Below are positions 48,160 to 61,384 of a stretch of 64,000 nt of DNA, piece after piece. This DNA comes from Istiophorus platypterus (Eukaryota > Chordata > Actinopteri > Istiophoriformes > Istiophoridae). Location: contig CM029126.1 in NCBI GenBank assembly GCA_016859345.1, positions 6,863,027 to 6,927,026 of the forward strand, in the 5' to 3' direction. The notes beneath the pieces were generated by a model that saw only the letters and a program-made list of their open reading frames with translations, was not told where the DNA came from and made no database searches. Each line of letters begins with the position of its first letter. Position 1 is the stretch's first letter. The position numbers were made by a program, and so were the translations under genes.

Positions 48160-50379
48160 TGGATTAAGGAGCCCAAGTGAGATAAATCTATCAGGATGTG
48201 GCCTTAAAAAAAAATAAATAAATAAACTGCAGAGGGTTTAATGGGTTTGCAGTCCATTACTCCTTCGCTCACGTTTTCCCCCCTCGCTCTCTCTCGTCCC
48301 CCTGTTTTTTTGTTCACCTCCTTCCTTCTCCTCCATCCCACTGGTCTATCACGCCATCATGGTGGCTGTCAGAGATGGAGGAGAGTATTCCGGCTTTAGA
48401 AACTCACATCGATCTGCTCGCCCGCAGTCCACACCCCAAACCTGCTGACTCCCAACAGAAAATAAAGGGAAACCAAATAAATAGTCAACCCTCAGCTCTT
48501 TTCTTCCCCTCCCCACCTCTCTGTTATCACAGTCATCAACAGTACAGGTCACTCCTGCACTCTTTGGTCCCTCTTCCTTCCCCATGCGATCATACCCGCC
48601 ATTTTCCATCTCAGCCTTTTCTCTCCTGACAACACTTCCTCTATATCAGATGTGACTTTCCCTCATGTTTGCTCTCCTGTTCAGCATTTTTTTTTTCCAT
48701 CCACAAGATCAAATTTTCCAATTCCCCTCCCCACCGCTCATATTTCCACCTCCCACCCATCTATCTTTCACCCTCTCCTCTTTGCATCTGCTCCTTTCTG
48801 CCTCCCTCTGCACATCTTTTGCACCGTGTACACAAACGCAGACGATCAAACACTCACTCACACACATACACATCCATGTTTTTTTTCTTTGTCTCCCCCC
48901 CTGCTGTTTGTAGCCCGTATTGGGGGCTCAGTCATAGGGGATTAGCCACAGACTTGATCAGAGTCTCTGCAGTTGCCAAGGCTGAATCTGTGGCATTAAG
49001 ATTTACACCAGACACTTAATGACACACATGTTGGGGTCTTAAGCCTGATGTCTATATTTCAGCTTTACAGGACAGCCTGGACTGCTCATTTTATGCTTAT
49101 CTTGAACTGAGCTTTCTGTTTTTTTGTTGTTTTTTTTAAGACATTTTAGAAATGTGAGGCCCACACCACACAGATAACCAAAAAAAAAAATAATTTCAAC
49201 CTGAACAGGTTTTGCGATGTGCCAATATCCTCATCACATCATCGTTAATTGATTGTTGCCTACAGGCATCGCATTTTGCAGTCTATAGATACAAGTTAAA
49301 AATACTGAAGTTAATAAAATCAGCAAACAAGCTCATTACAAAAAAGATAACTACCCTCACAGATTTATTAAGGGAACAAAATTAAAAAACAACTGAGGCT
49401 CTTTTTGAAGATGATAACACCTGAACACATTGTACACTTGGTATTTTACAGAAATTTAATCACGAGTTTCAGATAATTATTTTCACGTTCAAAATGGATA
49501 ATACTTTGGAATTCTTCTTCTTCTGAACTCTTCAAATATTAAGCGATTAAGGATTTCAAAGAGAAAGTGCAAAATTTCTTTTTCATAAAAGATACAAGAG
49601 GAGCCAGCCCACTGCTGTGTGCACTGTGTGCACATGTGCCCTTGAATATCTAACATTATTTCTGCTAGAAGAAAGGTGTGATATATGCATTTTTGAAAGG
49701 ACTTACTAATTTTCCTGATTCGTGACCCATTAGGCTCTATTTTTCCGACTCAATCACTGGTCAGGAATTGTATTGGCGTTGTAAAAGGATTGTCGGGATT
49801 GCGACTTGATGCATTGCATGTTCATTGTCCAATAACTAAGGCGGGAGCCGTTACACATTCAGTTTTCCCTTATGCAGCCTTAATTTATAGAGTGTTTTCA
49901 TCAAAGCCCAAGCCAAGCTGCAAGATCGATGGCCGTCATGGCTCCTGATGTAGATTGATATTGGACGACGGGAGAATCAGTAACAATTCAGCTTGCGTCT
50001 GTTTACAGTTTGGTATGCAGCCATGTTATTACGATACGGTGGCTGCCAATGAGTTGACAGTCAGAAGGCTAAGAGCTTCCCTCTCCCTACTGCGATAAGA
50101 CAGATCTGATCCGCTCCTTCACTTGGCTGATGTCAGCAGTATCATTAGAGTAAATGAATCACCACATTGCACTGTCTCTACTTCTTTGCTTCTGTGCTTC
50201 CTGCATACAGGAGGAGGCGTTTATTGGCAGAAACCTGTGCACATGCTCCGTTATTTTGTTTTTTTATTTATTGACCTCTGCGCAAGAACACAAGGATTTG
50301 AGCCCCCCCCCAAAATAGAAAAAAAAATTAGTTTATTTACACAATTGAGTGTCCATGTTCCTCGTTAGGCCTCCAAACA
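45011..50379. other. Intron, no exon recognised
   Basis: Contains a G9-class run at 45248-45256, (GT)n at 48126-48159, and a CT-rich domain from about 48270 to 48910 on the plus strand that generates overlapping Ser/Pro/Phe-rich chance frames. 47100-47330 includes a CpG-rich patch (GCAGCGCGGAGCCGCCGGC). 45300-46380 and 49020-50050 are AT-rich and almost free of simple repeats. Confidence 0.45.
48126..48159. repeat. (GT)n microsatellite
   Basis: About 16 GT units. Confidence 0.95.
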
Positions 50380-50540
50380 AGGTCTTAATTAGTTAATTAG
50401 CTCGTTACGCTGATTGCTCCTAGGGCAACCAATGAGGGTCGGCTGTCATTCATCCGAGGATTCCTCAATACAAAAAAGGGGGAGGTGACCCCGACCAATG
50501 AGATATAAGGAGGGGAGGCAATAGGGGGAAGCACCATGAG
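50380..50540 (+). promoter_or_regulatory. Candidate intronic promoter/enhancer module
   Basis: Two perfect tandem homeodomain-type octamers TTAATTAG (50385-50392 and 50393-50400) are followed by CCAAT at 50429-50433, a second CCAAT at 50495-50499 and, five bases on, the TATA-like TATAAG (50504-50509). The last two are close but in proper order, and the module reads like a compact promoter. An ATG at 50536-50538 opens only a short frame. Further homeodomain cores (CAATTAGC near 50674, CTAATTAATC near 50690) lie downstream. If functional it might drive an alternative first exon or an enhancer RNA. No donor-containing coding exon was identified nearby. Confidence 0.3.
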
Positions 50541-51566
50541 AAAATGTAGCGGTCACTGGTTGATTTAATAAAGTGTGGCAGTTCAGTGGCTCGCCATTCC
50601 AGAGTGGGACGATAGCAATCTCTCAGTCTGCCCTCAGTCTCACAGCGAAAACAGTGGGTGAGGGGTGACTTTCAATTAGCAGAATGAGCCTAATTAATCA
50701 GTGAGGAGGTGATCTGTAATGGGAACCAGCAGCACTGCCGGCTCATCACTGCGATGGGTCGAGAGGTTTTGCCGGCTCCGTCGTCGTGTCACGGTGACCT
50801 TCACTGCTGCAGATGGGGAGCCACGGTGCACACACATGACAGCCCCAGAATCACCATAGCCCTCATTACTGAGCAATATGGTAGAAATTTCTTTCGTTGT
50901 CATACATATTGCAAGTGACCTATGCATGATTGCATTGTCAGCTACAAGGTTAGGAGCATGAAAGGAACATTACCATGGCGTCCTGTGTGTTTAATTGAGT
51001 CATCAAATCAGTGAATCAAATTCATCACATGGTGTTCCCGATAAATATGCAACAAAAAAATAAAGAATAAAAAGCATAAATCAAGGTGCAAGATGCAACA
51101 TAATTTCCTTTTTGCTGTACATGCTCTCTACCTCATGTAACTGGCCCAGCGGAGAGCTGCAGTGATTTCTGATTGAAAGAGATTTATGTTGATTGACAGA
51201 ACCTCCTGGAGCAGTGACTTGGAAAGTCTCAAGAAGACTCTCTGAACAGGAGGGTCCAGGGCCCAACAATCTTTTTTATTATTGTTATTATTATTATTAT
51301 TATCCAAAGAAGGTGACTTAAAAATGATGAACGCACAAGGACCGCTAGGCAGGTATGGTTGTGCAGACACGTCCGGGTGTTGACACTGTCCTCATGAGAA
51401 ATAAAAGAGAAAAAGAAAAAGTAGAGGCTTATTCAAATGGAAACTATGTTCACTTTTTCTTTAGAAACCATATTTCAGGTGCAGTGAAGGCATGAGGACA
51501 GTTTGTATATCACCACAAAAAGTATTTTGAGAGGGAAAAGTGGTTTCTTTTAACCAAGAAGTTGAA

Positions 51567-51588
51567 TTTTTTTTTTTTTTTTTTTTTT
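51567..51588. repeat. T22 homopolymer
   Basis: Uninterrupted T-run; on the minus strand an A-tail-like tract, but no retroelement body was recognised next to it. Confidence 0.9.
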
Positions 51589-53578
51589 AACTAACCTGAG
51601 CCAAATAGATTTAGAAGCTATACATACATAACCCTGGCTAAACAATAGGCCTGGCACTTTAGAAAATGTTCACGCCGTTTGAGTGGATGTTGGAAAGGTC
51701 ATAAGGTTTACTGATGCTGTGAGAGATTACTTGATTTATCGTGGGTACCGGGATATGTCAAATATGGGGAAAAAAACTCATTAAAAAAGTATGAAGTCCT
51801 GGGGTTTTATTAGGAAATCGAGCACAGGCTTCTTAAGCATCATAGTCTCATGCAGAGCTTGTTCTGGCTCGGGGTGATGCGGTGGGCCTCAGTAGTGCAA
51901 GTTTCAGCTTAGATGAGCTTCAGATTGCCTGCTAGGTCCTACACTGTACGCTGTGTGATGTAATCCACTAATTACCATGATGCGTGTGTTTGTGTGTGTT
52001 GCATGTTTGAGGCATGTGGGAACGCACACATGAGCGAATGTTTGCGGAGAGCTTGTTCGTTGCGTGTTTGCGCCATCCATATGTATGAGTTGTGTGCCTT
52101 AGTTGCTGGAAACGGCGTGGGTGTTGATGGCGCATTCATATTGGCAGTGGACTCTGGCAGATCTCCCTCTTAAGGCTAAAATGTTTGCACTCGACTAAAG
52201 GCAGAACGCCCACATGCACCCACGTTTTTTTTTTTTATAACTAGTTGGCTGTTATACAAGTTGAATGCTGATGGTAGCAGCTCCATGGGATCCCTCCTTT
52301 TCTTTCTGTTTTCTGCCTCTTTCTCTCTGTGGGGATGGCGGCATCATACATCGCTTCAGACGCAAAGTTTCACAAATAGTGTTACAAGGGCACAAATTAT
52401 CATCAAACCTATTTGCTTTCTATTCATCACCGTAGCATTGTGTTTTGTTTAATTGACTGTGAGGCTGCTGGTGTGCATCCAGCTCGTGTTCGGCAGACGC
52501 CAGCGCTCGCAAACGAGTCTGGGGGGAAATAAGAGCAGGCAACAAATTAGACAATTCGCATGCATGTCAGGGTGCTGTATTTAGGGGTGACGGTGGAATG
52601 ATGGACTTGATAGACAGAAGAACAACAGCGAAACAACCTCAACTGCTAGATGATCTAACGGCGGCATCATTTCCACTTCATTGTCACCCCAGGAGCATTG
52701 TGGGGGGTCTCCGCTCCTCTTCTCCTGTTCTGCTCAGTAGCTCTCATGCTCTTTTCTGCCCAGACTTCTAATTACCGAGCCACATTCATACAGAGCATTC
52801 TTTTCTGTTCTGTTCTGTTCTGTTTAAATTGTGCTCTTGAACTGAAAGAGGTGAACGCTCGTGACACTGAAATCAATTTGCATGACTGAAAGTAAGTTGT
52901 AGAGACAATGAGTGAGAGAGCAAGACCAAGAAAGCGCATCCGATGAGTCACTGCAGATATTTACGATTTCCTTGACTTGACTTGACTGTAGCTCTCAGTG
53001 AGTGTCAGGGAACCCGAGAGTCTCTGTATAGCTCTAAAAAGGCAACCAGCGACATGGGGTGGCAAAGAGGTCACAGATCACTGGGTTTAATCGTCCCTCA
53101 TGGGCGGCACTGAGGGCAAGACTGGGACTGCTCTACTTGACTTGGTCAATATGTGCTCGTGATGTGTGCACCACTGTGTTTTTGTGTGTGAGATAGACAG
53201 TAAGATAGATAGATAGAGAGGGAGAGAGAGACAGTGAGAGAGGGAGAGAGAAGGAAAGTGAGAGGCATTTCCCCCCCTTCCTCCTTTCCTCTTTAACTTA
53301 ACCATCCCATCAAATGTCCCAACACGTTAGCATCACTTTGTCACTCCCTCAAGAACACAACTCCGGGGCCTGTTTCATTAGCTGCTATTTTTAAGCTGCA
53401 GACCTTGTTTTCTTCCTTGAAATTATACTTAGTTATGAGTTATGAGCTTACTGGCTTTAAGAATCCTGTCAGGATTTTCAGTCTCATTTGACCCTTTCCC
53501 CAGAAGGTGGTTTGCGCGGTGCAATCATGTGTCGGCTCTGGCTCGCCGGCTGTCGCTCATATTGACAGGTTTCGGTTC

Positions 53579-53696
53579 TTTTTTTTTTTTTTTTTTTTAG
53601 CTTTTTTCAGATCCTCACGCTGAGCGGAGAGCCACGAATCATTTTTATGAGTGTTGATATTCCCCCCTGAATGGCATTAAAAAAAAAAAAAAAAAA
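53579..53696. repeat. T20 and A18 runs in inverted arrangement
   Basis: T20 (53579-53598) and A18 (53679-53696) are 80 bases apart and complementary, so they could pair as a stem. Such homopolymer pairs also arise independently. Confidence 0.7.
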
Positions 53697-56669
53697 GTCC
53701 GACTTGACCCAGCAGGGTAGATTCACTAAAAGGTTTGCCCGGGACCTCTTTTGACGGCGAGGAGGGACACGACCTTTTGCTTCAGCACTCACGTTGGAAG
53801 CTGTACAAGTGGCCTGGGATTTAGCCGATAATTAGCAAATGAAGTGTTTTCTGTATATAAGTCAGTTAGCTGATCGTGTTCGCCTCCTAGCAAGCTGATA
53901 CTGACAGGCATGCATTTAATAACTATAATTAACAATATCCCCTTTTCCCTCATTCAGACTGGAGTTCATCTGCGCGCAGAAACGATTGTTGTGTCAAGAT
54001 TTATGTCCAAGCTAATGTATTTCTTTGCTGTGTAGGAAATCCCCATTATCCATACAGCTATGGCAGTGCTTATCAGAGCAGCACTCTATCCATTCACTTT
54101 CTTGCAAATTGACAAATTATTACACAGAAGTGATCATTATCCACTATAATAGTTACAAATATCATAGTACCAGTAACCTTGATTCATGATTACTGACTCA
54201 TGAATGTCAAGACTGTAGCTGTACATCGCTTGCTTGCAAAAAACCGACTGCAACAAAAATGTTTTTCATGGGACCCACACTGAACGAGATGTGTTGTTGC
54301 TAATTTGTTTGATCTGATCATGAATTTTAAAACTTTTAAAATTCCAAATGCAGGAAATCCCTCCAAGCTTATATCACATGACAAAATATTATGATATGAT
54401 TCCCACCCAGAAGCAAAAAAAAATAATTTTCTTGTCATCTGGCTTTCAGGAGCGAGAACCCACCTAGATGTCGCTCTAAGATTATCCTTTAAATGCAGTA
54501 CAAAACCATAGGTTTTCATTTATTGCTACGGCTGAATAGGATTCTTCTGGGGACAACTATATCCAAGAATTTATTTTTTTTTTCACAGAGCAATTCACCA
54601 CCTGGCATCAAAGTCCCGTCCAACATAAGCACCTCCCAAGCTGTGCCAAAAACTCATTAGAACTTCCACTGAGGAGAAATGAGTGTCATAGGACAGAGGG
54701 AACAGAGAGTAAGCGACACAATTGACTTTCAAAGGTTTGAGCGAGTAGAGCCCCAGCCACATCGGTACAGAACCAGAATTTTTATCACATGTGGAATTGT
54801 ATCAGTCACTTTGGATTGGAGAAGCAATTCACAAGGGAGAGCGTCAGAACGGCGCTGTAGGCTTAGCGGACTGATCAACCGGGAAACAGGTAGCATCAGA
54901 GGCAGGGAGCATCACAAAACCCCAGCTTTGATGGATGAGCTTTAGACCCACGCTAATGCTAGCTCCTGGCAAGGCGGCGCCGCATCCCTGGCCGTATTCA
55001 GCTGGGATGAGAAAATGAAGGTACGAAAAGCACTAAAGGAAGGAATCTGAGTAAATCTCAGGAGCCCTCTTAAACATTTTGTAAATCCAAGCCTGCAGTT
55101 CATCGGCGTTGCCTGTCCACAGTGCATGTGTAATAAGTCATCCCTGGCCTGCATGGCAGGACTATTTACACACTTGAACGGACTAATTAAAGGGATCACT
55201 GTAAATCATTTCCGTGGATGCATAGCAGACCAGCCCCATCGAACACTCTGACCTTTAGCCTTTGCCAGCTGACTCTACTCACTACACCAGCCTGCTGACT
55301 GGTCCACTGGATTCAGGCTAACAAGCTATTAGACAATCCAGATGGTCATGGCGGCTGGGGGATCAGGCTTAAAACAAGGCTTGTCCATTGTCTGCTGCAA
55401 CTCTGTGTGTGGCAAGATGTCTGAAGCCATTTTGTCTCCCTGGAAGCCGCTTCAAGCTCATGGTGGCAGGCTGATATGAAGTGAAAAAAGACAATTCCAT
55501 GCGCTTTTTCCTTGAAGTCATTTCACAAGCACTTACAGTATAATCTCTTTAGAGGGAAAAAGAAGAAAGATACTGCTGCTGCTCCTTTTGTTTCCCTTCT
55601 TCCCCATCAGAAGCACGCTGGAAAGTAAGCAAACTGGAACAAAGAGACAACGGGGACCAACACAGAAGAATAAATCTGCTGATTTAATCAGGTTTCTATG
55701 CCTGTCTCTCACCAAGTGGGTTTACTCCCTGCCTTCAAGACAGGAGGGGACTCCGACAGCGTCATCCGGCATCTCTCTGATATAGTGTAACCAAAAGAAG
55801 AGCTGATGTCACTCCTCTCGAGGGGCATGCAAGTTCAGGTACTGTTTAATTATCAGCTCATTACGACATGTCCTCTAGACTTAAGAACTGAGCGAAACCG
55901 CCAGCGTGAGTTATTATCCAAATGACCGGCTGAATTCGGTAGCTGAGGCCGGAAGAGGAGAGGAAACGAGCGAGCCAGTTGGACTCTCAGGAGGCAGTCG
56001 GACCACACCTGGTGTTGGCGAGCCTTCTCCTGTGAGAGGCTCTGGCCCACGGCGCCTCGACATGCTCCCACAGCTGCAAGCCCAGTAGGAGATCCCAGCA
56101 CTAGAGGACCAATTTAGAGCTAAGTTGGATGATTGAATCATGGAAATAAGACTGGCTAAGCATATGAAAACACATAATTTCTTGCCAGTCCTACTCACTG
56201 ATCTCATCATGAAACCATGGAGGAGTGAAACTGGGTCTCGATGTGCTATGCAAGCACTCCAGCAGCGCCTTGATGTAAATATGTGTTCGGTAACAAGGAG
56301 GAGGAACACAACGGAGCCAAACCGGGAGGCAGGTTTTCCAGCCTCCGGGGAAATCACAGCTCCAAGCAGCGTCCGCCATCCGACAGAGAGAGGCCCTCAG
56401 ATTCGTAAACAAGGCCGGGGTGCTTAGGCGGAAAAGGAAAGCAGGGGGCTTAGATTTAATCTGCGTCAATGTCAGGCAGTTCGTGACAGTTGATGGGGAG
56501 ATATACAGTGGACTGTGTACCATTTAACCCACATGACAGACTCCCTGAATCATGCTGCCTGTCTGACAGACGCACTGCCTCGACAGGGTGAGCTGACTGA
56601 CATGGTGACTCACAGCAACACGCAGTCTCATTACAGGTAGTGGAGGAGAGGAGACCCGTTGGGTGGAGG

Positions 56670-56689
56670 GGGGGCCCCCGGGGGCCCCC
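56670..56689. other. 20-bp perfect G/C palindrome
   Basis: Five G, five C, five G, five C: a perfect self-complementary 20-mer, extended by two more G on the left. It lies in a CpG-rich patch reaching to about 56730. It could be a cruciform or G-quadruplex former, and also a likely sequencing trouble spot. Confidence 0.9.
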
Positions 56690-57254
56690 GGACCTCCCCG
56701 ACCCCACCGGGGGCGTCGGCCACGATGCTAAGGGGCCGGCAGAGGAGGCTGTGCGTAAATATCACTCTCCTCTGGTCGAGGGGTGAATAGATTCTAATGA
56801 TAGACTGAGCGAATGGCCGCATCGTCAGGGGAGGCAACAAGCGACCGTCTCCCCGGACCCGCTGGGGGGGTGGGGGTTGTCTTTTGCAAATCAATAGCCC
56901 CTACAATGATGTCCTGAAAGACAAATTATGAGGCATAAAGGACAAGCGCATTGGTTCGGCTCCAACCCCCCCCCCACCCCCCAGCCCCTGAGATTCCTCT
57001 GTCCGATTCTCTTTTATTCCATTTTTCTTTTTTTTTTTACAGATGTTTGGCTCTGATTTTCCCATCTTCGCCATGTCTTTTCTTATCTCCTGATTTGGCG
57101 GTCGTTTTTTTCTAACTACTTTTCCATCTTTTGGTGTCATTTTTTTGTCATCCCTTCATCTTTCACCTTTCATCTTCAGTCTCTCCTTTATCTTTCCACG
57201 GCTACTTCTCTTTTGCCATCCTTCTCTTGTTCATTATCTCCTCCTCTCTTATGT

Positions 57255-57315
57255 CTCGCTCTCTCTCCCCTCTCTCTCCCCTCTCTCCTCTCTCTCCACT
57301 CTCTCTCCACTCTCC

Positions 57316-57353
<38 letters not shown>
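57255..57353. repeat. (CT)n microsatellite and CT-rich tract
   Basis: CTCTCTCCC-type imperfect repeats (57255-57320) pass into about 16 uninterrupted CT units (57320-57352). The tract lies within a wider pyrimidine domain (57000-57355). Frames of up to 236 codons crossing it on the minus strand are artefacts. Confidence 0.95.
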
Positions 57354-57356
<3 letters not shown>

Positions 57357-60327
57357 CACCGTGCCAGCTGTGTGATGAGCCAGGGGCTGATAAGCGGTGG
57401 TCAGCCTTTCTCCAGATGGCAGCCTGAGCAGCAGCTGCCTGGGGGGTGGGAGGCTGGGTGGTGATGAGTGGGTGTTGTCGGGGAGGAAGATGGGGAGCAA
57501 AGGGATGATTACAGTTTTGTTGAATTTCCAGGTGAAGATGGGCACACACAAAAGAAAAAAATCAATTGTCGGCAGCATGCTATGGTCTGCCTGCTTTGCT
57601 TCTGTGCGTCTCACACACACACACACAGGCGTCATCTCTGCTGTGTGGTTTCCGCTCTGTCGCCGGAGGTGCTCCGTCGACGGTTTCGGCTTTGTGGAGT
57701 CGTCGCTGGAGAAGGCCGCCTCTGGTCCTGGAAGCGGCGTGCGTGCCTTGCCATATGACACCCCCCCCCCCCCCCCACTGCCATGGTAGCCTGGAGGAGT
57801 TAGCCTCAATGGGGGATGCGGAAGAGGCAATGATCTAAGTGTGAGCAACGCCATTTGTTTCGGGTTAAGCGGACTTGTTATGCAACCACATAAATTTGTT
57901 GAACGATGTCTGGAACGAAAAACATATCCTCCCACAATATTTGCTTCGATGTGAGTCATTGATGTGCCATCATACCCTGGTACGTGATGTAACCCTAATT
58001 CCTTTCATCTGCAAAGCTGGATATGAAATCAGTGGCCTTTTGTTCTAGCCAATGTGCTCGGTCACGGTCCTGGCTTGTCTCTGTGGGTATTCAGAGGGTG
58101 GCTCTGAGCGAGGGGCCATTGCGAGGGAATAGCACTTAAAAACAGTCAGTGGTTTCAGCAGTTGCAGCAAAGCAAAAACGGAATTCCACTCGTGACGTAC
58201 TTATAAATTTCTGCAATAAAAGTGAAATTCAATAGGGACTCCTACGTAAGCGGCGTCTTTTTCAATCCACCACGCGGAAAACTTAACATGCACATATTGT
58301 ATGTCTGACAAATGCTGACTGACACCCACTCATGGGCACGCTGAACAGCTCTTTCTCTGTTGATCCCCTCAGAATGTTTATATCATTCCCTCCAATTCCT
58401 TCCCGCTCCTCAGAACCACCCCCCCATCACCCAACCCAACAAACTGGGACCCAAACAGGGGCTAAACTCTCTCAGCAGCTCTTCCATCCACTTCAAACAA
58501 GGCCCGTTTTCTTAGAGCTGTCGGTGGGAAAAGCCAGCACCAGCGATGGAGGGTCGCCAAGAGACTTGTATGAGAGGCATAGAAGAGAAAAAGGGGTGGG
58601 AGAGTCGGAGTGGAAAGAGGAGCGATTGGGGGAGAAAAGGAGTGAGGAGGGATACCCCCTGTGCATGACAATGAGGAGACCATTCAATTAGCATCGCTTT
58701 ATGGCCCCTGATGTTGATTACCTCAGACAGGCCAGCAAGTCCCATCCTTTTACTGATTAAAACCAAGAGGAGCGCTGCGACGAGACACTTGGAGGGATTG
58801 GTCAGACAGTCGAGGCTTTCTAATTTCTGTTTCATAAGCAAAGGAGAAACAAGGTCAGTGCATTCTTGGAAACCGAGCCCACTTGTGTGTGCCGCTCCCA
58901 CCACCAGGTAATTGGATGTAAATGGAACACAAGCGAGGAAAAGCAGTAACTAGGTGCCTTTTTTGAAATGGTTTTAGTATGTATGCCTCACATGATTCAC
59001 ATCCACCAAGGAAAGTGGTGCTTGACACATGATTAATTACACTCAGAAATGTCATTACCCCCTGTGGAGTAATCAGGCTGGCTGTACTGATTGCCAAATG
59101 TGTCAGCAGTGACAGTCTTTGATGATGGTCCGGTTATGCATATGTCATGGCCGATGATTCTCAATTTAGAGAGTGGACGCAGCTTGCAGCTCCATTGCCT
59201 CAGGTCATCAAAGCAACAGTCATCTTATTTACCCTTTCAATGGACCATCTTTCATTTTATACAGTCGCTACTGTTCACGGTTTTTCAAACTATAGCAGGT
59301 ATTTCTCACCGCGCTTCCATTCCTCCTGTGTATGAACGCTGATAATAGGTCCTCTCATACTTTATTCTGCAGGAAAAACACTGTCAGAGGCCATGTAAGC
59401 TATAGATGCATGAGCTTCGGCATAGGTCACTGTCGTTTAGCTTGGAGTTTTTCTGCGAGTTTAGTTGGGAGGCATCCGTCCGCAGAGGGTTAATCAGAAA
59501 GACATGAGATGCAGCCAAACGTCTTGTGCGCACCTAAAAATAATCAGCATTTATTTGCATTCCCACCTGCTTTCATGTTTTTCCCACCCTGTTTTCATGG
59601 CATCACTCAAGGTGACATTCATCAAATGTCGGGCGACATAATTGCGGGCAATGGAAAATAAACACTGACATTAGTGCCTCAAAGGCCACTTGCAGCAAAG
59701 CCTGTGTCTTGTCTGTCGGCTAGAAGGAACTGTGACAGACAGTTTTGACATCCAGAGAGGAAGTGAGAAGAAGTGGGAGGGAGGGAGAGTGAGCGGAGTG
59801 TGGGGGCAGAGCAAGCATGTGGCGTTTTTAATCACAATTTTTGCCAGTGCCGCCATCTGCATTTTCCCGATGTTTGTTGCTTATTTAATAATTCATCCCA
59901 AAGCCACTGACCCACTCAATTAAATCCCCCGCGATTCTGTCTTACATTTTCCCTTTTCTCTAAGAATGTAGAGTAGGGAAGACAAATAAATACTGCAATT
60001 TCAATATTCAAACAGTTGCGGGGAGGGATAAACAAGCGGGGGGAATTGGTAAATATGATTGCTTCGGTAATTAAAGAAAGAAGGCGAGAAAGGAGTGGAA
60101 GAAAGGGAAAGGGGGAATGGACGGGAGGATGTATTAGTCATATCTGAAACATGTTTGCGACAAGATTACATAAAGAAAAATAGAAGCGGATTACACAGGG
60201 CCGAGAGGGGAGGAGGAGGAGAAATGGGAGAAGGAGTAGGAGGAGGCATGAATTGGATGAGGTCTCAGAGGCCCTGAAGTGTAGACTTAGACTGCCATGA
60301 CCTCACTGCTCAAGCCCAGCAGATGAG

Positions 60328-60385
60328 GTGTGTGTGTGCGTGTGTGCATATGTGTGTGTGCGTGCGTGTGTGTGTGTGTGTGTGT
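60328..60385. repeat. (GT)n microsatellite, interrupted
   Basis: GT units broken by GC and AT steps. Confidence 0.93.
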
Positions 60386-61356
60386 AAATCTGCGAATATG
60401 TGTGGATATTTTTGTGCCCTGATTTGTGTGGGTGTACTTGTTTGGATGTGTGTGATTCAGAGAGAGATAAGAGGGAACGAGGGTAAGATATAAAAGCAAA
60501 TTTATAGATAACGTTTATATTGGTGGTTTTGTTCACTCTACCGTGTAAATACATAGTGGGTGAGAGCTTCTGTTTATATATATGAGTAAAGGTTTTGATC
60601 CAGTATGACTCAGTTTTCAGTAGATTTTTTTTTTTTTTTTAGAACGAAGATACCCATCAACCCCCCCATTCAGTCCCTAATGGCCTTTGCTGCCACAGCT
60701 TTGATGGGGGGCATATGCCTGCACTTGTGTGTGTCTCTTTGTGTACTTTTTTGTTTGCATGTGCATTGTTGTGTGTGTGCGTGTGTGTGTGTATTTATGA
60801 GCATTGCGCGTGCGCGCCTGTGGGTGCACTACGGTTCACCGCTCCCCTGAACCTCATTCAGTCAAGGGCGCTGCCAAAGACGGAGAGTGAACAGCGGGTG
60901 GATGTTTGCTGAGGTGGAAGGAGAGTGGAGAGGTGTAGTTCGTGGGGCGTCAGAGGGCGGGGAGTGTCTGTTTTTTTGTGTTGGGTAGCGGCTGATAGCT
61001 GGAGGTGATGCTTGCAGCGGTGCAATGATGGCTGAACGGGGAGGAGGGGATGGGGAGCCAGCAAGCAAGCGGCGAACTAGATCAATGACACGGCGGACGC
61101 GGCTAGAACAAAGTGGTCCAGCCCCGTGTGTTGATGTGCTGGAAATTGCATCTTCAAGGAAACGTGCTTGATGAGATTGTGGGATCAATAGAGGACGGGG
61201 TTGCCAGGCTGCTGAGCGGCTAGAGAGGTGAGGGAGGCTGAGGCTGGGCCTGAATGAGAATGGAGGGGGGGGGGGGCAGACCAAGGCTCCAACCTTCCTC
61301 TGATGGTCTAATAAAACATGTCACCTCAGTCACTAGAGGGGCTGAGCCAGAGAAGC

Positions 61357-61384
61357 GGGGCAGGGTGGGGTGGGGTGGGGGGGG
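61357..61384 (+). other. G-quadruplex-prone tract
   Basis: G4-CA-G3-T-G4-T-G4-T-G8 in 28 bases: five G-runs of at least three with one- or two-base loops, which is a textbook intramolecular G-quadruplex composition on the plus (sense) strand of the presumed intron. Confidence 0.8.

Larger units (their letters stand above)
50541..57254. other. Intron, no exon recognised
   Basis: Contains (ATT)n at about 51279-51303, T22 at 51567-51588, (TTCTG)n at about 52802-52826, GATA/GAGA-rich DNA at 53195-53255, and T20 (53579-53598) and A18 (53679-53696) within 100 bases of each other. A GC palindrome lies at 56670-56689 beside a CpG-rich patch. 55900-56450 has mixed composition and several open frames, but none has domain or splice support. 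Confidence 0.45.

Noticed and set aside
57249..57959. 236-codon minus-strand frame, the longest in the window
   Set aside because: It runs through C16, CA and CT microsatellites; composition is low-complexity (Arg-Glu strings) and there is no recognisable domain.
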